Positions 46,094 to 55,636 of a DNA stretch of 64,000 nt are shown here, in pieces. Position 1 is the first letter of the stretch. Every line of letters begins with the position of its first letter. Position numbers and translations under genes: made by a program. A model generated the notes under the pieces. The model was not told the DNA's origin and searched no databases. It was given only the letters and a program-made list of their open reading frames with translations. The DNA comes from Desmonostoc vinosum HA7617-LM4 (GTDB lineage: Bacteria; Cyanobacteriota; Cyanobacteriia; Cyanobacteriales; Nostocaceae), in assembly GCA_019359515.1 (NCBI GenBank), contig JAHHHC010000024.1, positions 32,492-96,491 of the forward strand, read 5' to 3'.

Positions 46094-46542
46094 GTAAAAT
46101 TTGACAATATTCAATAGGAACTAGGGACTAGAGAAGAGAAATTTTTATTGACTGCGACGAGAAACTTCAACAAAAGTATGGGTAGCAAGGAAAGTCCCAC
46201 AAATTTGGTAATAGGTAATTGGGATTCTATTTTCTCGGATGCAACTATTAAAATTTGAAAACAATTTATATATTTTAATTACTATTTATAATTTTACTGA
46301 TGTAAATTTATACAAATTATGCGATTAAAATACTTTTGCTATTTCTCATTTCATTTTTCTTTTTTCGCTTGCCAGTTAAGGCATTGAGGGTAACTTGGCT
46401 AATTTACCTCTTGTGCTAAGTATTGACAATTTATAAATAATCGAATAACAAGGTGGCAGCATCTTTAAAAAGGCGTTACTGTTATCCTCGCCAAGAGACT
46501 CAGTAACGCTACTTACTAAACTTCATACGGATAACATCAATC
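46094..46542. other. Spacer with hairpin
   Basis: AT-rich DNA without a gene. Near its right end GCGTTACTG (46473-46481) pairs with CAGTAACGC (46501-46509), a stem of 9 bp in the leader of the following small gene. Nothing else is clear. Confidence 0.45.
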
Positions 46543-46779
46543 ATGCCACAAAATACGGAATACAAAGCTACCAACTCAGAAACTCAAGCGATCGCCTACA
46601 AAGAACGCTTGAATTCATGGGCGATCGCTCGTTTACTTCCTGATACACAAAGGCAAATTGTAGCTCGCTTCCGCAATCGCTCTGATGCAGATGGCTATAT
46701 GCAGCACCTGTGTCAGATAGTACCTAACGCTTCTTTTATGGTTGTCTTTGATTGTCAACGCGAAGAAGTTGTAAATTAG
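46543..46779 (+). CDS. Small conserved hypothetical protein
   Basis: 78 residues, soluble. NSWAIARLLPDTQRQIVARF, then RNRSDADGYMQHLCQIVP, predicts alpha-beta structure. The composition is protein-like and HIP1 sites occur within the coding frame, as in its neighbours. I do not recognise the family. A hairpin lies in its leader, and a bidirectional terminator at 46974-46998 follows. Confidence 0.55.
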   Translation: MPQNTEYKATNSETQAIAYKERLNSWAIARLLPDTQRQIVARFRNRSDADGYMQHLCQIVPNASFMVVFDCQREEVVN

Positions 46780-46973
46780 CTCACGATCAAAAACAACGTA
46801 GATACAGCAAAAGAATTGTCTATCCAAAGGGATAAAAAGAAAACGAATCCCTACTAGCAGGAAAAAGCTAGTAACTCAGAGGAAATTACAAGTATTAATT
46901 TTTGAAATTTTGCATCTTGCCGCTACGCATCTACATCCTTTTATCGCCACATACCCTTTGAGCTATAAAACAA

Positions 46974-46998
46974 AAATACCCACTCAAAGTGGGTATTT
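46974..46998. terminator. Bidirectional hairpin terminator
   Basis: AAATACCCACT-caa-AGTGGGTATTT is a perfect 11-bp stem with a 3-base loop and A/T tails on each side. It fits a terminator for the small gene upstream. Confidence 0.75.
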
Positions 46999-47558
46999 AA
47001 CTTTACTAAACATCATACAAAAATATCGTGCTAACATACTAACTGCTTGACAATAGCTTGTCTAGTGGTGTGCCAAGACAAACTTAAGAATTTGATAAGA
47101 TTTAAGTATGTAGCACAATTCATGCTCTTTTATTTAGCGATAACATGGCGCAAATAGCCATCTAAATTTTAGATACACAGAGATACTGCGAGCATAGGTG
47201 AGTGGGATTTCGTATTTTGATTAAGAATAGAAATTTCCAACACCGAATTGAACAAAAATATTGCACGCAGTCCCTACTCATAACGCAAGTTAAGAATTAT
47301 GCGTAAAGATTGTATATTGAAACAGGATATAGGAGTGTAAAGGTTTTCCTCGACCAATATTCCGACAATCACAAGCCGCCTTACCCAAACCCTTAATTTG
47401 TTGTTTTCATGTGTCCGCTCTGTCTGATACCATCATCACCAGAGGTAAATGATGGTTAAATCGATATTAAAACAAATAATTTTTACTGAATCGTAACGGA
47501 TAAAGACTAGACTAAAAAGTCTTGTATAGCAAAACCTGTAGCTTGAAATGAAATAATT
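46999..47558. other. Leader region of serA
   Basis: About 550 bases without a gene. ACCATCAT (47429-47436) pairs with ATGATGGT (47449-47456) about 100 bases before serA. No riboswitch is recognised. The remainder is AT-rich spacer. Confidence 0.4.
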
Positions 47559-49139
47559 ATGTCCAAGGTTCTTGTCTCCGATCCTATTGACCAAGCTGGA
47601 ATTGATATTCTTTCCCAAGTTGCTACTGTTGATGTTAAAACAGGGCTAAAACCAGAAGAACTGTTAAACATCATAGGTGAGTATGACGCGCTGATGATTC
47701 GTTCCGGCACGCGTGTTACTAAAGAAATCATTGAAGCTGGCACACAGCTAAAAATTGTTGGCCGTGCTGGGGTGGGTGTGGATAATGTGGATGTTCCCGC
47801 AGCCACGCGCCGAGGAATCGTTGTTGTCAATTCTCCCGAAGGCAACACCATAGCCGCCGCCGAACATGCGATCGCCATGATGTTAGCTTTGTCTCGCCAC
47901 ATCCCCGATGCGAATACTTCTGTAAAACGCGGTGCCTGGGATCGTAGCAGCTTTATCGGTGCAGAAGTTTACAAAAAAACTCTCGGCATTGTCGGCTTAG
48001 GTAAAATCGGCTCCCATGTGGCTGCTGTAGCCAAAGCCATGGGGATGAAACTGCTAGCTTACGATCCTTACATCTCCACAGAACGAGCCGAACAACTAGG
48101 CTGTCAGTTGGTAGATCTAGATTTGCTCATGCAGCAAGCAGACTACATTACACTACACATCCCCAAAACACCAGAAACCACCCACTTAATCAATGGTGTG
48201 ACTCTGGCGAAGATGAAACCTACCGCCAGAATTATTAACTGCGCTCGCGGTGGTTTGATTGAAGAAGCAGCTCTTGCAGCAGCCATCAAAGATGGCAAAA
48301 TAGCGGGTGCAGCCTTGGATGTGTTCGAGTCAGAACCGCTAGGTGAATCTGATTTGCGATCGCTAAACAAACAAGTCATCCTTACCCCCCACTTGGGAGC
48401 CTCAACCACAGAAGCTCAAGTCAATGTTGCCATTGATGTTGCTGAACAAATTCGCGATGTTCTACTAGGACTACCAGCACGTTCAGCAGTCAATATTCCC
48501 GGACTCGGCCCCGATGTCTTGGAAGAACTCAAACCTTACATGCAACTAGCAGAAACTCTAGGGAACCTAGTAGGACAACTAGCTGGCGGTCGAGTAGAAT
48601 TACTGAATGTGCGATTGCAAGGTGAACTGGCAACCAACAAGAGTCAGCCTCTAGTAGTAGCAGCCTTGAAAGGGCTACTTTACCAAGCCCTGCGGGAACG
48701 GGTAAATTACGTCAACGCCAGCCTAGAGGCTAAAGAACGGGGAATCCGCGTGATTGAAACGCGGGATGCCTCCATCCGTGACTACGCCGGCTCATTGCAT
48801 CTAGAAGCCACAGGCTCTCTTGGCACTCATTCTGTGACGGGTGCTTTGTTAGGTGAAAGAGAAATCCACCTCACAGACGTTGATGGTTTTCCCATTAACG
48901 TCCCACCCAGCAAATATATGCTATTCACCCTACACCGCGACATGCCAGGAATCATTGGCAAACTCGGCTCTTTACTCGGCAGTTTTAATGTAAACATTGC
49001 CAGTATGCAAGTAGGGCGTAAAATCGTCCGTGGTGATGCAGTGATGGCACTCAGCATCGACGATCCATTGCCAGAAGGGATCTTAGACGAAATTGTTAAA
49101 GTCCCTGGCATTCGAGACGCATATACGGTAACACTATAG
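47559..49139 (+). CDS. serA: D-3-phosphoglycerate dehydrogenase
   Basis: 526 residues, the long type with two regulatory domains. NAD-binding motif LGIVGLGKIGSHVA (about 146-159), substrate Arg in NCARGGLIEE, and LTPHLGAST with the catalytic His. An allosteric substrate-binding domain (about 320-450) is followed by a C-terminal ACT domain (HRDMPGIIGKLGSLLGSFNV), which may bind serine. First step of serine synthesis from 3-phosphoglycerate. It is followed by a repeat block and prmA. Confidence 0.95.
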   Translation: MSKVLVSDPIDQAGIDILSQVATVDVKTGLKPEELLNIIGEYDALMIRSGTRVTKEIIEAGTQLKIVGRAGVGVDNVDVPAATRRGIVVVNSPEGNTIAAAEHAIAMMLALSRHIPDANTSVKRGAWDRSSFIGAEVYKKTLGIVGLGKIGSHVAAVAKAMGMKLLAYDPYISTERAEQLGCQLVDLDLLMQQADYITLHIPKTPETTHLINGVTLAKMKPTARIINCARGGLIEEAALAAAIKDGKIAGAALDVFESEPLGESDLRSLNKQVILTPHLGASTTEAQVNVAIDVAEQIRDVLLGLPARSAVNIPGLGPDVLEELKPYMQLAETLGNLVGQLAGGRVELLNVRLQGELATNKSQPLVVAALKGLLYQALRERVNYVNASLEAKERGIRVIETRDASIRDYAGSLHLEATGSLGTHSVTGALLGEREIHLTDVDGFPINVPPSKYMLFTLHRDMPGIIGKLGSLLGSFNVNIASMQVGRKIVRGDAVMALSIDDPLPEGILDEIVKVPGIRDAYTVTL

Positions 49140-49211
49140 TCGGGATAAGCTTACTTAATCAGTTACCAGTTATCAAAATTCTGATAACTGATAACTGAAT
49201 TTATGACCGAA

Positions 49212-49442
49212 TAATTCGTAATCCGTAATGACGCTCGTACCTCGCTACCGCTTCGCTAACGCTATCGATGACTCGCTACCGCTGACGCTCGTACCTCGCT
49301 CTAAGCGAAGCTATGCCGTAGGCTTTACGCTAACGTAACTCGTAATTACGGACAAAATTAATAACTAATTCATTACAAATTACGCGCCTCGCAGCAGTCG
49401 CTTTTAGCGTCTCGTAGAGAGCGTCATTAGCAATTACGAATT
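49212..49442. repeat. Dispersed TAATTCGTAAT-bounded repeat, copy 2 (compound)
   Basis: Shares CTCTAAGCGAAGCTATGCCG and TAGGCTTTACGCTAACG with the copies at 9733 and 61215, with extra modules (CGCTACCGCTTCGCTAACGC; CTCGTAGAGAGCGTCATTAG). Its right end (ATTACGAATT) runs into the ribosome-binding site of prmA. It fills almost the whole serA-prmA gap. Confidence 0.7.
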
Positions 49443-49455
49443 GGAGCAAAGCGAC

Positions 49456-50376
49456 TTGACAAATACTTGGTGGGAACTCAAGATTTTATGTGAGCCAGAT
49501 CTAGAAGATTCGGTCTTTTGGCGACTAGATGATTTTGGCTGTCGTGGTACAGCTAGTGAAACGAAAGGAAATTCTTCTTTGGTGAAGGCTTACTTACCCA
49601 GATTTCAAGCGCAGTTATTAGATTTGGCGGCGCTATCGTTGTGGCTGCGTCAAGATGCTCTGTGCGTAGGACTGTCATCTCCCACTCTAGATTGGCAGTT
49701 GATAGACGAAGAAGACTGGGCAAGTAGCTGGAAACAATACTGGCAACCCCTAGAAATTGGCGATCGCTTTTTGGTTAATCCCGCATGGCTACCATTACCC
49801 GAAGCCTCGACACGGTTAGTCATTCGCCTCGATCCTGGGGTTGCATTTGGCACTGGTAATCATGCCACTACGCAGCTATGTTTGGAATCCTTGGAAATGC
49901 GGTTAAGTGAAATTCCGCAATCTTTTGTGAATACTAACGATCAACAAGAACCCCCAGTAATTGCAGATATTGGTTGTGGTTCTGGTATCCTTGCAATTGG
50001 AGCATTGCTACTGGGAGCCAAGAAAGTTTATGCAGTAGATAATGACCCTTTAGCAGTGCAATCAACTATTAGCAATCGCACACTCAACGATATTAATTCA
50101 GAGCGTTTATTACCTGCACTAGGCAGCGTAGATGTTTTAACACAGCTAATTTCTCAACCAGTGGATGGTATCGTCTGCAATATTTTGGCTGATGTGATTA
50201 TAGAACTAATCCCACAGATGAATGCGATCGCTAAACCCAGCACTTGGGCAATCTTTAGTGGCATTCTACTCGAACAATCCAAAGCTGTTGCCGATGCTTT
50301 AGAAAAACATGATTGGGTAGTTGCTACCCTATGGAAAAGAAAAGAATGGTGTTGCTTGAACGTGCGCCGTTCTTGA
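49456..50376 (+). CDS. prmA: Ribosomal protein L11 methyltransferase
   Basis: 306 residues from TTG 49456. The conserved [13 protein letters not shown] follows this codon directly, and GGAG lies eight bases upstream; a TTG at 49441 would leave no ribosome-binding site. The SAM-binding motif is [20 protein letters not shown], with the substrate-linked [17 protein letters not shown] before it and VCNILADVI after it. PrmA trimethylates L11. The upstream DNA is the compound repeat, so the original start region may have been replaced. Confidence 0.9.
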   Translation: MTNTWWELKILCEPDLEDSVFWRLDDFGCRGTASETKGNSSLVKAYLPRFQAQLLDLAALSLWLRQDALCVGLSSPTLDWQLIDEEDWASSWKQYWQPLEIGDRFLVNPAWLPLPEASTRLVIRLDPGVAFGTGNHATTQLCLESLEMRLSEIPQSFVNTNDQQEPPVIADIGCGSGILAIGALLLGAKKVYAVDNDPLAVQSTISNRTLNDINSERLLPALGSVDVLTQLISQPVDGIVCNILADVIIELIPQMNAIAKPSTWAIFSGILLEQSKAVADALEKHDWVVATLWKRKEWCCLNVRRS

Positions 50377-50464
50377 GACAGTAAATTTTTATCATTAAGA
50401 CCGCAGTGGCGTAGCAGGAAAGTTATGATACGCTATCTGCTTGAGGAATGTAGAGGTACTAAAA

Positions 50465-51565
50465 ATGACTAAGCTGCGCGTGGGGTTATTGTTTGGTGGT
50501 CGTTCGGGAGAGCATGAGGTTTCGATAAGCTCAGCACGAGCGATCGCTAAAGCCTTAAGTGCAGGGCAAAATCTCCATAAGTACGAAATACTACCTTTTT
50601 ATATTCAAAAAGATGGCCGTTGGTTAGCAGGAGAAACACCCCAAAAGGTTCTAGGAACTGGTATCCCCCTATTAGAATCTCCTGTAGCAGCACTGGAAGC
50701 GCCAAATCTAATACCCAACTCCCAAACCCTCAGCAAATGGCAATCACCTGCTCAAGTTAATGAAGTGGATGTTTGGCTTCCCATTCTCCACGGCCCTAAC
50801 GGTGAAGACGGGACAATTCAAGGACTACTCACCTTAATGCAAGTCCCTTTCGTTGGTTCTGGGGTATTAGGTTCTGCAATGGGTATGGATAAAATAGCTA
50901 TGAAAATGGCTTTTGAGCAAGCAGGACTACCACAGACGAAGTACAAGGCTTTAACTAGAGCGCAAGTGTGGTCTAATCCCTGTGTGTTTCCTAAATTATG
51001 TGATGAAATTGAAGCAACATTAGGTTATCCCTGTTTTGTCAAACCTGCTAATTTAGGTTCATCAGTAGGCATTGCCAAAGTGCGATCGCGCTCTGAATTA
51101 GAAACAGCATTAGATGCTGCTGCTGGTTATGATCGACGGCTAATCGTAGAAGCTGGTGTTGCTTCCCCTAGAGAAGTAGAATGTGCAGTCTTAGGAAACG
51201 ACCAACCCCAAGCCTCTGTTATAGGCGAAATTACTTATAGCAGCGATTTTTATGATTATGAAACCAAATATACTGAAGGTAGAGCAGATTTACTGATACC
51301 AGCCCCGATTCCCGATGCGATCGCTCGTCAAATTCAAGACATGGCACTACAAGCATTTATGGCTGTTGATGCTGCTGGTTTAGCAAGAGTAGACTTTTTC
51401 TATGTAGAAGCCACAGGAGAAATTTTGATTAACGAAATCAACACCCTACCTGGCTTCACTGCAACCAGCATGTATCCCCAACTCTGGGCCCACAGTGGTA
51501 TCCCTTTTCCAGAATTAATCGACCGATTGATTCAATTGGCTCTGGAAAGGCATCCTGCTAGTTGA
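50465..51565 (+). CDS. ddl: D-alanine-D-alanine ligase
   Basis: 366 residues from ATG 50465, with AGAGG eight bases upstream. [20 protein letters not shown] (about 6-25), [33 protein letters not shown] and the C-terminal [18 protein letters not shown] are the ATP-grasp and substrate motifs of Ddl. It makes the D-Ala-D-Ala dipeptide of peptidoglycan. The C-terminus is normal, and a repeat block begins directly after the stop. Confidence 0.95.
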   Translation: MTKLRVGLLFGGRSGEHEVSISSARAIAKALSAGQNLHKYEILPFYIQKDGRWLAGETPQKVLGTGIPLLESPVAALEAPNLIPNSQTLSKWQSPAQVNEVDVWLPILHGPNGEDGTIQGLLTLMQVPFVGSGVLGSAMGMDKIAMKMAFEQAGLPQTKYKALTRAQVWSNPCVFPKLCDEIEATLGYPCFVKPANLGSSVGIAKVRSRSELETALDAAAGYDRRLIVEAGVASPREVECAVLGNDQPQASVIGEITYSSDFYDYETKYTEGRADLLIPAPIPDAIARQIQDMALQAFMAVDAAGLARVDFFYVEATGEILINEINTLPGFTATSMYPQLWAHSGIPFPELIDRLIQLALERHPAS

Positions 51566-51738
51566 AGGGGAGTGGGGAGTGGGGAGATGAGGGAGATGAG
51601 GGAGTAATTTTCTCCGCGTCCCCGCGTCCCCGCATCCCCGCATCCCCGCATCCCCGCATCCCCGCATCCCCGCATCCCCGCATCCCCGCGTCCTCTTCCC
51701 CACTCCCCACTCCCCACTCCCCACTCCCCACTCCCCAA
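51566..51738. repeat. Tandem heptamer/octamer block
   Basis: The stretch contains GGGGAGT repeats, then seven tandem copies of CCCCGCAT (about 51627-51686) and finally five copies of CCCCACT. The outer blocks are complementary, so the block can fold on itself. The stretch 51739-51906 that follows holds the promoter of the next gene and no other feature. Confidence 0.75.
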
Positions 51739-51906
51739 TTACAACGAAAAGTAGCAAAAAAGACAGATTTTTTGAAAAAATTTGTTTTATTTGGTAGCTT
51801 TTGTATTACAAAAAAGCTACTAAATCCCAAGTTTCGTTACGGATACATGATTCTTCGCTCCTCCAGTACAATCGTGGACTAGAGGGGTACAAATCTGAAA
51901 GTAATC

Positions 51907-52563
51907 ATGGAAAATAGTCAGAATGTACAGCATGAGCCAACCCAAATTATAGGGGCTACTCCAGAGCTGACAAACAGTAAATCGATATCAATCAAAAGCT
52001 CAAGTATTCTGATAAATCTGGTTGCACACCATCCTTGGCTATTATTCACTGGGTTATTAGCCATGCTTTTAGGAAGTGCGGCCGTTGCCTTGTACAGCAT
52101 AAGTCATGTTGGGCGTGTGGCAGAGGAAGAACCAGAAAAAATCCCAGAAGTTGTGGTTGAGCAGCCAATTACAACGCCCTCTGAGAATAGCAATCCTACG
52201 CCTTTGTGGATGGTAGCAGCGATCGCTCTCAGTTGTGGTAGCGGTTGCTTAATTATTTTCCGACTTTTTAACCGTTCCAAGCAACCACTAAAAGTCCCAA
52301 AACCAAGTATCAACCGCCATCAAGCACACTTAACACAAAGCCGCTACCCGAAGACAGAACCACGCCTTCCCAAAAATCCGCCGGTTTTTGTCCCACAGCA
52401 ACAATTGACGCCAGTGACACCGCTAACAGCAAAATCAAAACCACTGGTAACAGTTCTGCCTCCAGAACACAAGCATCACCTAGATAAACGCCAAGAATCT
52501 TTAGCAGAATTATTGGACATTCGCAAACAAAGTTCGCTGTCTACCATATTACAGAAAAATTAG
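51907..52563 (+). CDS. Two-span membrane protein
   Basis: 218 residues. Membrane spans at about 46-64 (LLFTGLLAMLLGSAAVALYS) and 98-118 (PLWMVAAIALSCGSGCLIIF) flank a short acidic loop. The C-terminal 100 residues are basic, Pro/Gln-rich and probably disordered, ending in a short helix (RQESLAELLDIRKQ). No enzyme motif is visible. A strong terminator follows. Function unknown. Confidence 0.6.
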   Translation: MENSQNVQHEPTQIIGATPELTNSKSISIKSSSILINLVAHHPWLLFTGLLAMLLGSAAVALYSISHVGRVAEEEPEKIPEVVVEQPITTPSENSNPTPLWMVAAIALSCGSGCLIIFRLFNRSKQPLKVPKPSINRHQAHLTQSRYPKTEPRLPKNPPVFVPQQQLTPVTPLTAKSKPLVTVLPPEHKHHLDKRQESLAELLDIRKQSSLSTILQKN

Positions 52564-52604
52564 TTTCAAAACCTTTGGTGCATTAAGAGTCAACATTTAA
52601 AGAA

Positions 52605-52645
52605 AAATTGGGTAAGGTCGAAATAGATCCTTACCCAATTTTTTT
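52605..52645 (+). terminator. Intrinsic terminator
   Basis: AAATTGGGTAAGG pairs perfectly over 13 bp with CCTTACCCAATTT around an 11-base loop, and the T-run follows directly. It ends the transcript of the gene at 51907. Confidence 0.85.
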
Positions 52646-52887
52646 CAGTATTAAAAGTAAGAGTGGCGATCGCGTGCCTTGGTGTCATTTTCCTGATCGT
52701 GATTGTAACTTATGCAGACAACTGCATTTGTCTTGAGTCTAAAGTAAGAAATTTAATCTATTTATTTATAACTGGAGTATAGTTTAATCTCTAAAAAATG
52801 CCTTTAAAAATAAAACATAGATATTACACATGAGTTTTATTTAAACAATGTGTAGTAACTACTTTTAACGTAAGTGAGGCCACAATC
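52646..52887. other. Promoter region of peptide gene
   Basis: AT-rich DNA without a gene; one HIP1 site near 52667. A GTGAGG ribosome-binding sequence lies about 10 bases before the ATG at 52888. Confidence 0.4.
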
Positions 52888-53082
52888 ATGACAACTCAAA
52901 TTATAGAACGCGATGCATTAATCGAGTTATCCACAGCAGAGCAAGAAGTTCTTTCTGGAGGATATGGAGGATGCAGAAAAAAATATGATTTTTGCGTCTA
53001 TCACCACCATCATCATACAAGTGATAAGTGTAATGGAGATGGATGTAAAAAGGATTACTTTGGTAAAAACTCTGAAGAGTAA
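52888..53082 (+). CDS. Double-glycine leader peptide, His/Cys-rich core
   Basis: 64 residues. The leader (IELSTAEQEVLSGG, ending in G24-G25) is the double-glycine type cut by C39-peptidase ABC exporters. The core contains four cysteines (29, 36, 48, 53) and five consecutive histidines (39-43), then a Lys/Asp-rich tail. This suggests a secreted bacteriocin-like or metal-binding peptide, resembling CTB-type precursors of cyanobacteria. No modification enzyme or exporter is encoded next to it. A 17-bp hairpin follows. Confidence 0.7.
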   Translation: MTTQIIERDALIELSTAEQEVLSGGYGGCRKKYDFCVYHHHHHTSDKCNGDGCKKDYFGKNSEE

Positions 53083-53099
53083 CCCTTTATTTTGAAAGG

Positions 53100-53146
53100 T
53101 TTAGGGGTGTAAGGGTCTAGGTGTACAAAACCCTTACACCCCTAAA
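53100..53146. terminator. Long perfect hairpin after peptide gene
   Basis: TTTAGGGGTGTAAGGGT (53100-53116) pairs with ACCCTTACACCCCTAAA (53130-53146), 17 bp without mismatch. No T-run follows. It may stabilise the peptide mRNA or end it. Confidence 0.6.
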
Positions 53147-53262
53147 TCCATATTTACTTGTCATAAAAACTAGGCTAAAAAAAGTACCCTCAGGGGTAAT
53201 ATCTATTTCAACCTATAAAAACTTATGTTTGAGTGGTAAATTTCTCAAGGAAGACAAATCCT

Positions 53263-53865
53263 ATGCTTGTTTCTACCTTTGAAGTTTTGCTCAAACCCCA
53301 ATTTCCCACTAATCCAGGAGGTTTCAACCAGATTAGCCGAACAGTTATTCAAGGCTATTTCTTGACCATTGCTAATGTTAACTTCTTTCCTGTCACCGTA
53401 TCTCTAGTCTTTACAATTAAGTTTCCCGCAGATCCTACTGATCCCGCAGAGACACCTACTTCATTTAAAGACTTTATCAATGCTGTCGATATTTCTGGAC
53501 AGAACCTTTTTTCGGGGGCTTTTTCTCAAGCTACCCTTGTGCCAGAAATAGTGCCTCAGAATAACAAAGCACGACTGACATTCACAATTCCTGATAACAC
53601 TACTAGCTTACTCATACTGCAACCTGATTTTATTAACCAACCTGGACTACTAACCGCAGCCAATTTTGAGGCTCGTGGGTATGTAGAAATTTTCTTATCC
53701 TCGCTCTCAGGTTCAGATACTGCCACACTACTAATAACCCCTGAACAGCGGGGTACTTTCTTCAAAGATCTAAAGGGTGAAACTTTAGCTGATATTGGAC
53801 TTGATCAAATTGTCTATCCCCTCCCAATTAGTAATGGAGGCGTATTCAAGCTTTCTAATTCGTAG
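53263..53865 (+). CDS. Hypothetical protein
   Basis: 200 residues from ATG 53263; AAGGAAG lies nine bases upstream, which favours this start over GTG 53233. The sequence is beta-rich (FEVLLKPQFPTNPGGFNQIS, then TVSLVFTIKFPADPTDPAET). No signal peptide, membrane span or known domain is seen. It lies 180 bp downstream of the peptide gene but behind a hairpin. Its role is unknown. Confidence 0.6.
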   Translation: MLVSTFEVLLKPQFPTNPGGFNQISRTVIQGYFLTIANVNFFPVTVSLVFTIKFPADPTDPAETPTSFKDFINAVDISGQNLFSGAFSQATLVPEIVPQNNKARLTFTIPDNTTSLLILQPDFINQPGLLTAANFEARGYVEIFLSSLSGSDTATLLITPEQRGTFFKDLKGETLADIGLDQIVYPLPISNGGVFKLSNS

Positions 53866-53980
53866 ATGTTTGGGGAGTGGGAGCGGGGAGATGAGGAGGA
53901 CGCAAAGCTACGAGTAGCGTCTTTGCCAGGAGAAGGGATGACGGATGACAAACGACAATTCCCCACTCCCCACTCTCTAC

Positions 53981-55270
53981 TCAAGGATAAAGACCTCTAA
54001 CAGTAAGCGCTTGAGCTACACGACCTACGCCTAGCGTATAAGCTGCAAGCCGAAGATTAACTTGTCGTGTCTTTGATTGTTGAATTACCTGATGGTAGGC
54101 TTGCACCATCAAATGTTCCATTTCGCGGTTGACGCGTTCTTCATCCCAAAATAGATATGAAAGACCTTGCACCCACTCCAAATAACTGACAACGACACCG
54201 CCAGCATTCGCCAAGATATCTGGTAGCACTGTCACACCCCGCGCTTCTAACAACTGATTTGCTTCAAGAGTCACTGGGCCGTTGGCAGCTTCTGCGACAA
54301 TTTGCGCTTGGATTTGATGAACATTTTCTTGAGTAATTTGGTTTTCTAAAGCTGCTGGAATTAAAACATCACAGGATAGAGTTAGTAAATCTGCGTTGCT
54401 AATTGCGATCGCTCCTGGAAATCCTACAATACTCTTGTGGTTTTCTGCGGCGTAGGCTTTTAAAGCTGGAATATCAAGACCATTTTGAGCAAATATTCCT
54501 CCTGCTCCTGTAGAAACGGCAATAATCTTGGCTCCTGCTTGGTATAATAATTCTGCTGCTGCACAGCCAACATTACCGAAACCTTGAATAACTACTCTCA
54601 CCCCTACTAGAGATTGACCTCGATCTGTCAGTGCTTCACGTACAATAATCATCACACCGCGTCCGGTTGCCATTTCTCGTCCCCGCGAACCACCAATAGC
54701 AAGCGGTTTACCAGTGACAACTCCTGGTACAGCGTGACCAACATTCACAGAGTAAGTATCCATCATCCAAGCCATTTCCCGCGCCGAAGTACCCATATCT
54801 GGCGCAGGGATATCGATGGCAGGGCCGATATCTTTAATTAACTCACTGGTGTAACGACGGGTAATGCGTTCTAATTCACCAACACTATAGCGTTTGGGAT
54901 CTATGGGGACACCTCCCTTCGCGCCACCGTAGGGAATACCTAACAAAGCACACTTCCATGTCATCAGCATCGCCAGAGCTGATACTTCTCGTAATGTGAC
55001 GGCTGGGTGATAACGAATGCCACCCTTATAAGGGCCCAAAACATCAGAGTGTTGTACTCGGTGTCCAGGGAGAACCCGTACCTCACCATTATCCAATTTG
55101 ACGGGGATGGAAACTGTCACCACTTTGCGTGGATGACTAAGAATTTCTAGTAAACCTTGATCTAATTTTAATTCTTTAGCTGCTGCCTCCAGGTAGCTAC
55201 AAGCCTGGTCATATGGGCATATGTATGCCGGAGAAGCAGCTTCTAGTGGTAGTAAAGATTTGGAAATCAT
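53981..55270 (-). CDS. gdhA: Glutamate dehydrogenase (Glu/Leu/Phe/Val family)
   Basis: 429 residues. Substrate and catalytic lysines are visible in GPYKGGIRYHP (K82), LMTWKCALLG (K106) and GGAKGGVPIDPK (K118). A Rossmann domain follows (VVIQGFGNVGCAAAELLY). The size and the final HxxxLRLAAYTLGVGRVA-like segment fit the hexameric NAD(P) GDH. It interconverts glutamate with 2-oxoglutarate and ammonium, the secondary ammonium route in cyanobacteria. A GAGGAG ribosome-binding site precedes the start codon. Confidence 0.9.
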   Translation of the reverse strand: MISKSLLPLEAASPAYICPYDQACSYLEAAAKELKLDQGLLEILSHPRKVVTVSIPVKLDNGEVRVLPGHRVQHSDVLGPYKGGIRYHPAVTLREVSALAMLMTWKCALLGIPYGGAKGGVPIDPKRYSVGELERITRRYTSELIKDIGPAIDIPAPDMGTSAREMAWMMDTYSVNVGHAVPGVVTGKPLAIGGSRGREMATGRGVMIIVREALTDRGQSLVGVRVVIQGFGNVGCAAAELLYQAGAKIIAVSTGAGGIFAQNGLDIPALKAYAAENHKSIVGFPGAIAISNADLLTLSCDVLIPAALENQITQENVHQIQAQIVAEAANGPVTLEANQLLEARGVTVLPDILANAGGVVVSYLEWVQGLSYLFWDEERVNREMEHLMVQAYHQVIQQSKTRQVNLRLAAYTLGVGRVAQALTVRGLYP

Positions 55271-55636
55271 AAAATTTTCTCCTCTTCGCGGTATTTTCGC
55301 GAACCGGATTATGTACGCCTAGCTTATCCTGTTTTTCTGCGGAACTAGGGTATTTGTAAATTTTGTTAAAGGCTAAAGCTTAACCACACACCAAAATTGC
55401 GATCGCCGAAAATCCTAGTATTTATACGGTTTTTTATCTTGGCAAATTTCATATAAAAAAGACAATACTTACGTAAAATGCGTGTTCTGTATTTTATATC
55501 AAAGTTTCCTACAGGCGGCGCACCACCCGCTACGAATAAAATAAACACTTTTTTCTCACTCCCTACTCTCGGTCACTGAGCAGAGTCGAAGTGCCACTCC
55601 CTATGTCCTAACACTTAAATTAGAATTATCCAGCTT
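55271..55636. other. Divergent promoter region
   Basis: The gap between gdhA and the ELW-repeat gene holds both promoters. A short repeat, CACTGAGCAGAGTCGAAGTG, lies near 55575-55595; a variant occurs in reverse near 1648. No gene is seen. Confidence 0.4.

Noticed and set aside
51601..51700. CRISPR-like periodic array
   Set aside because: Unit is only 8 bases with no unique spacers; it is a short tandem repeat.
51515..51830. Frames made of GSGEWGVG or CGDAGMRG repeats on the minus strand
   Set aside because: They are translations of the tandem heptamer/octamer DNA block after ddl, not genes.
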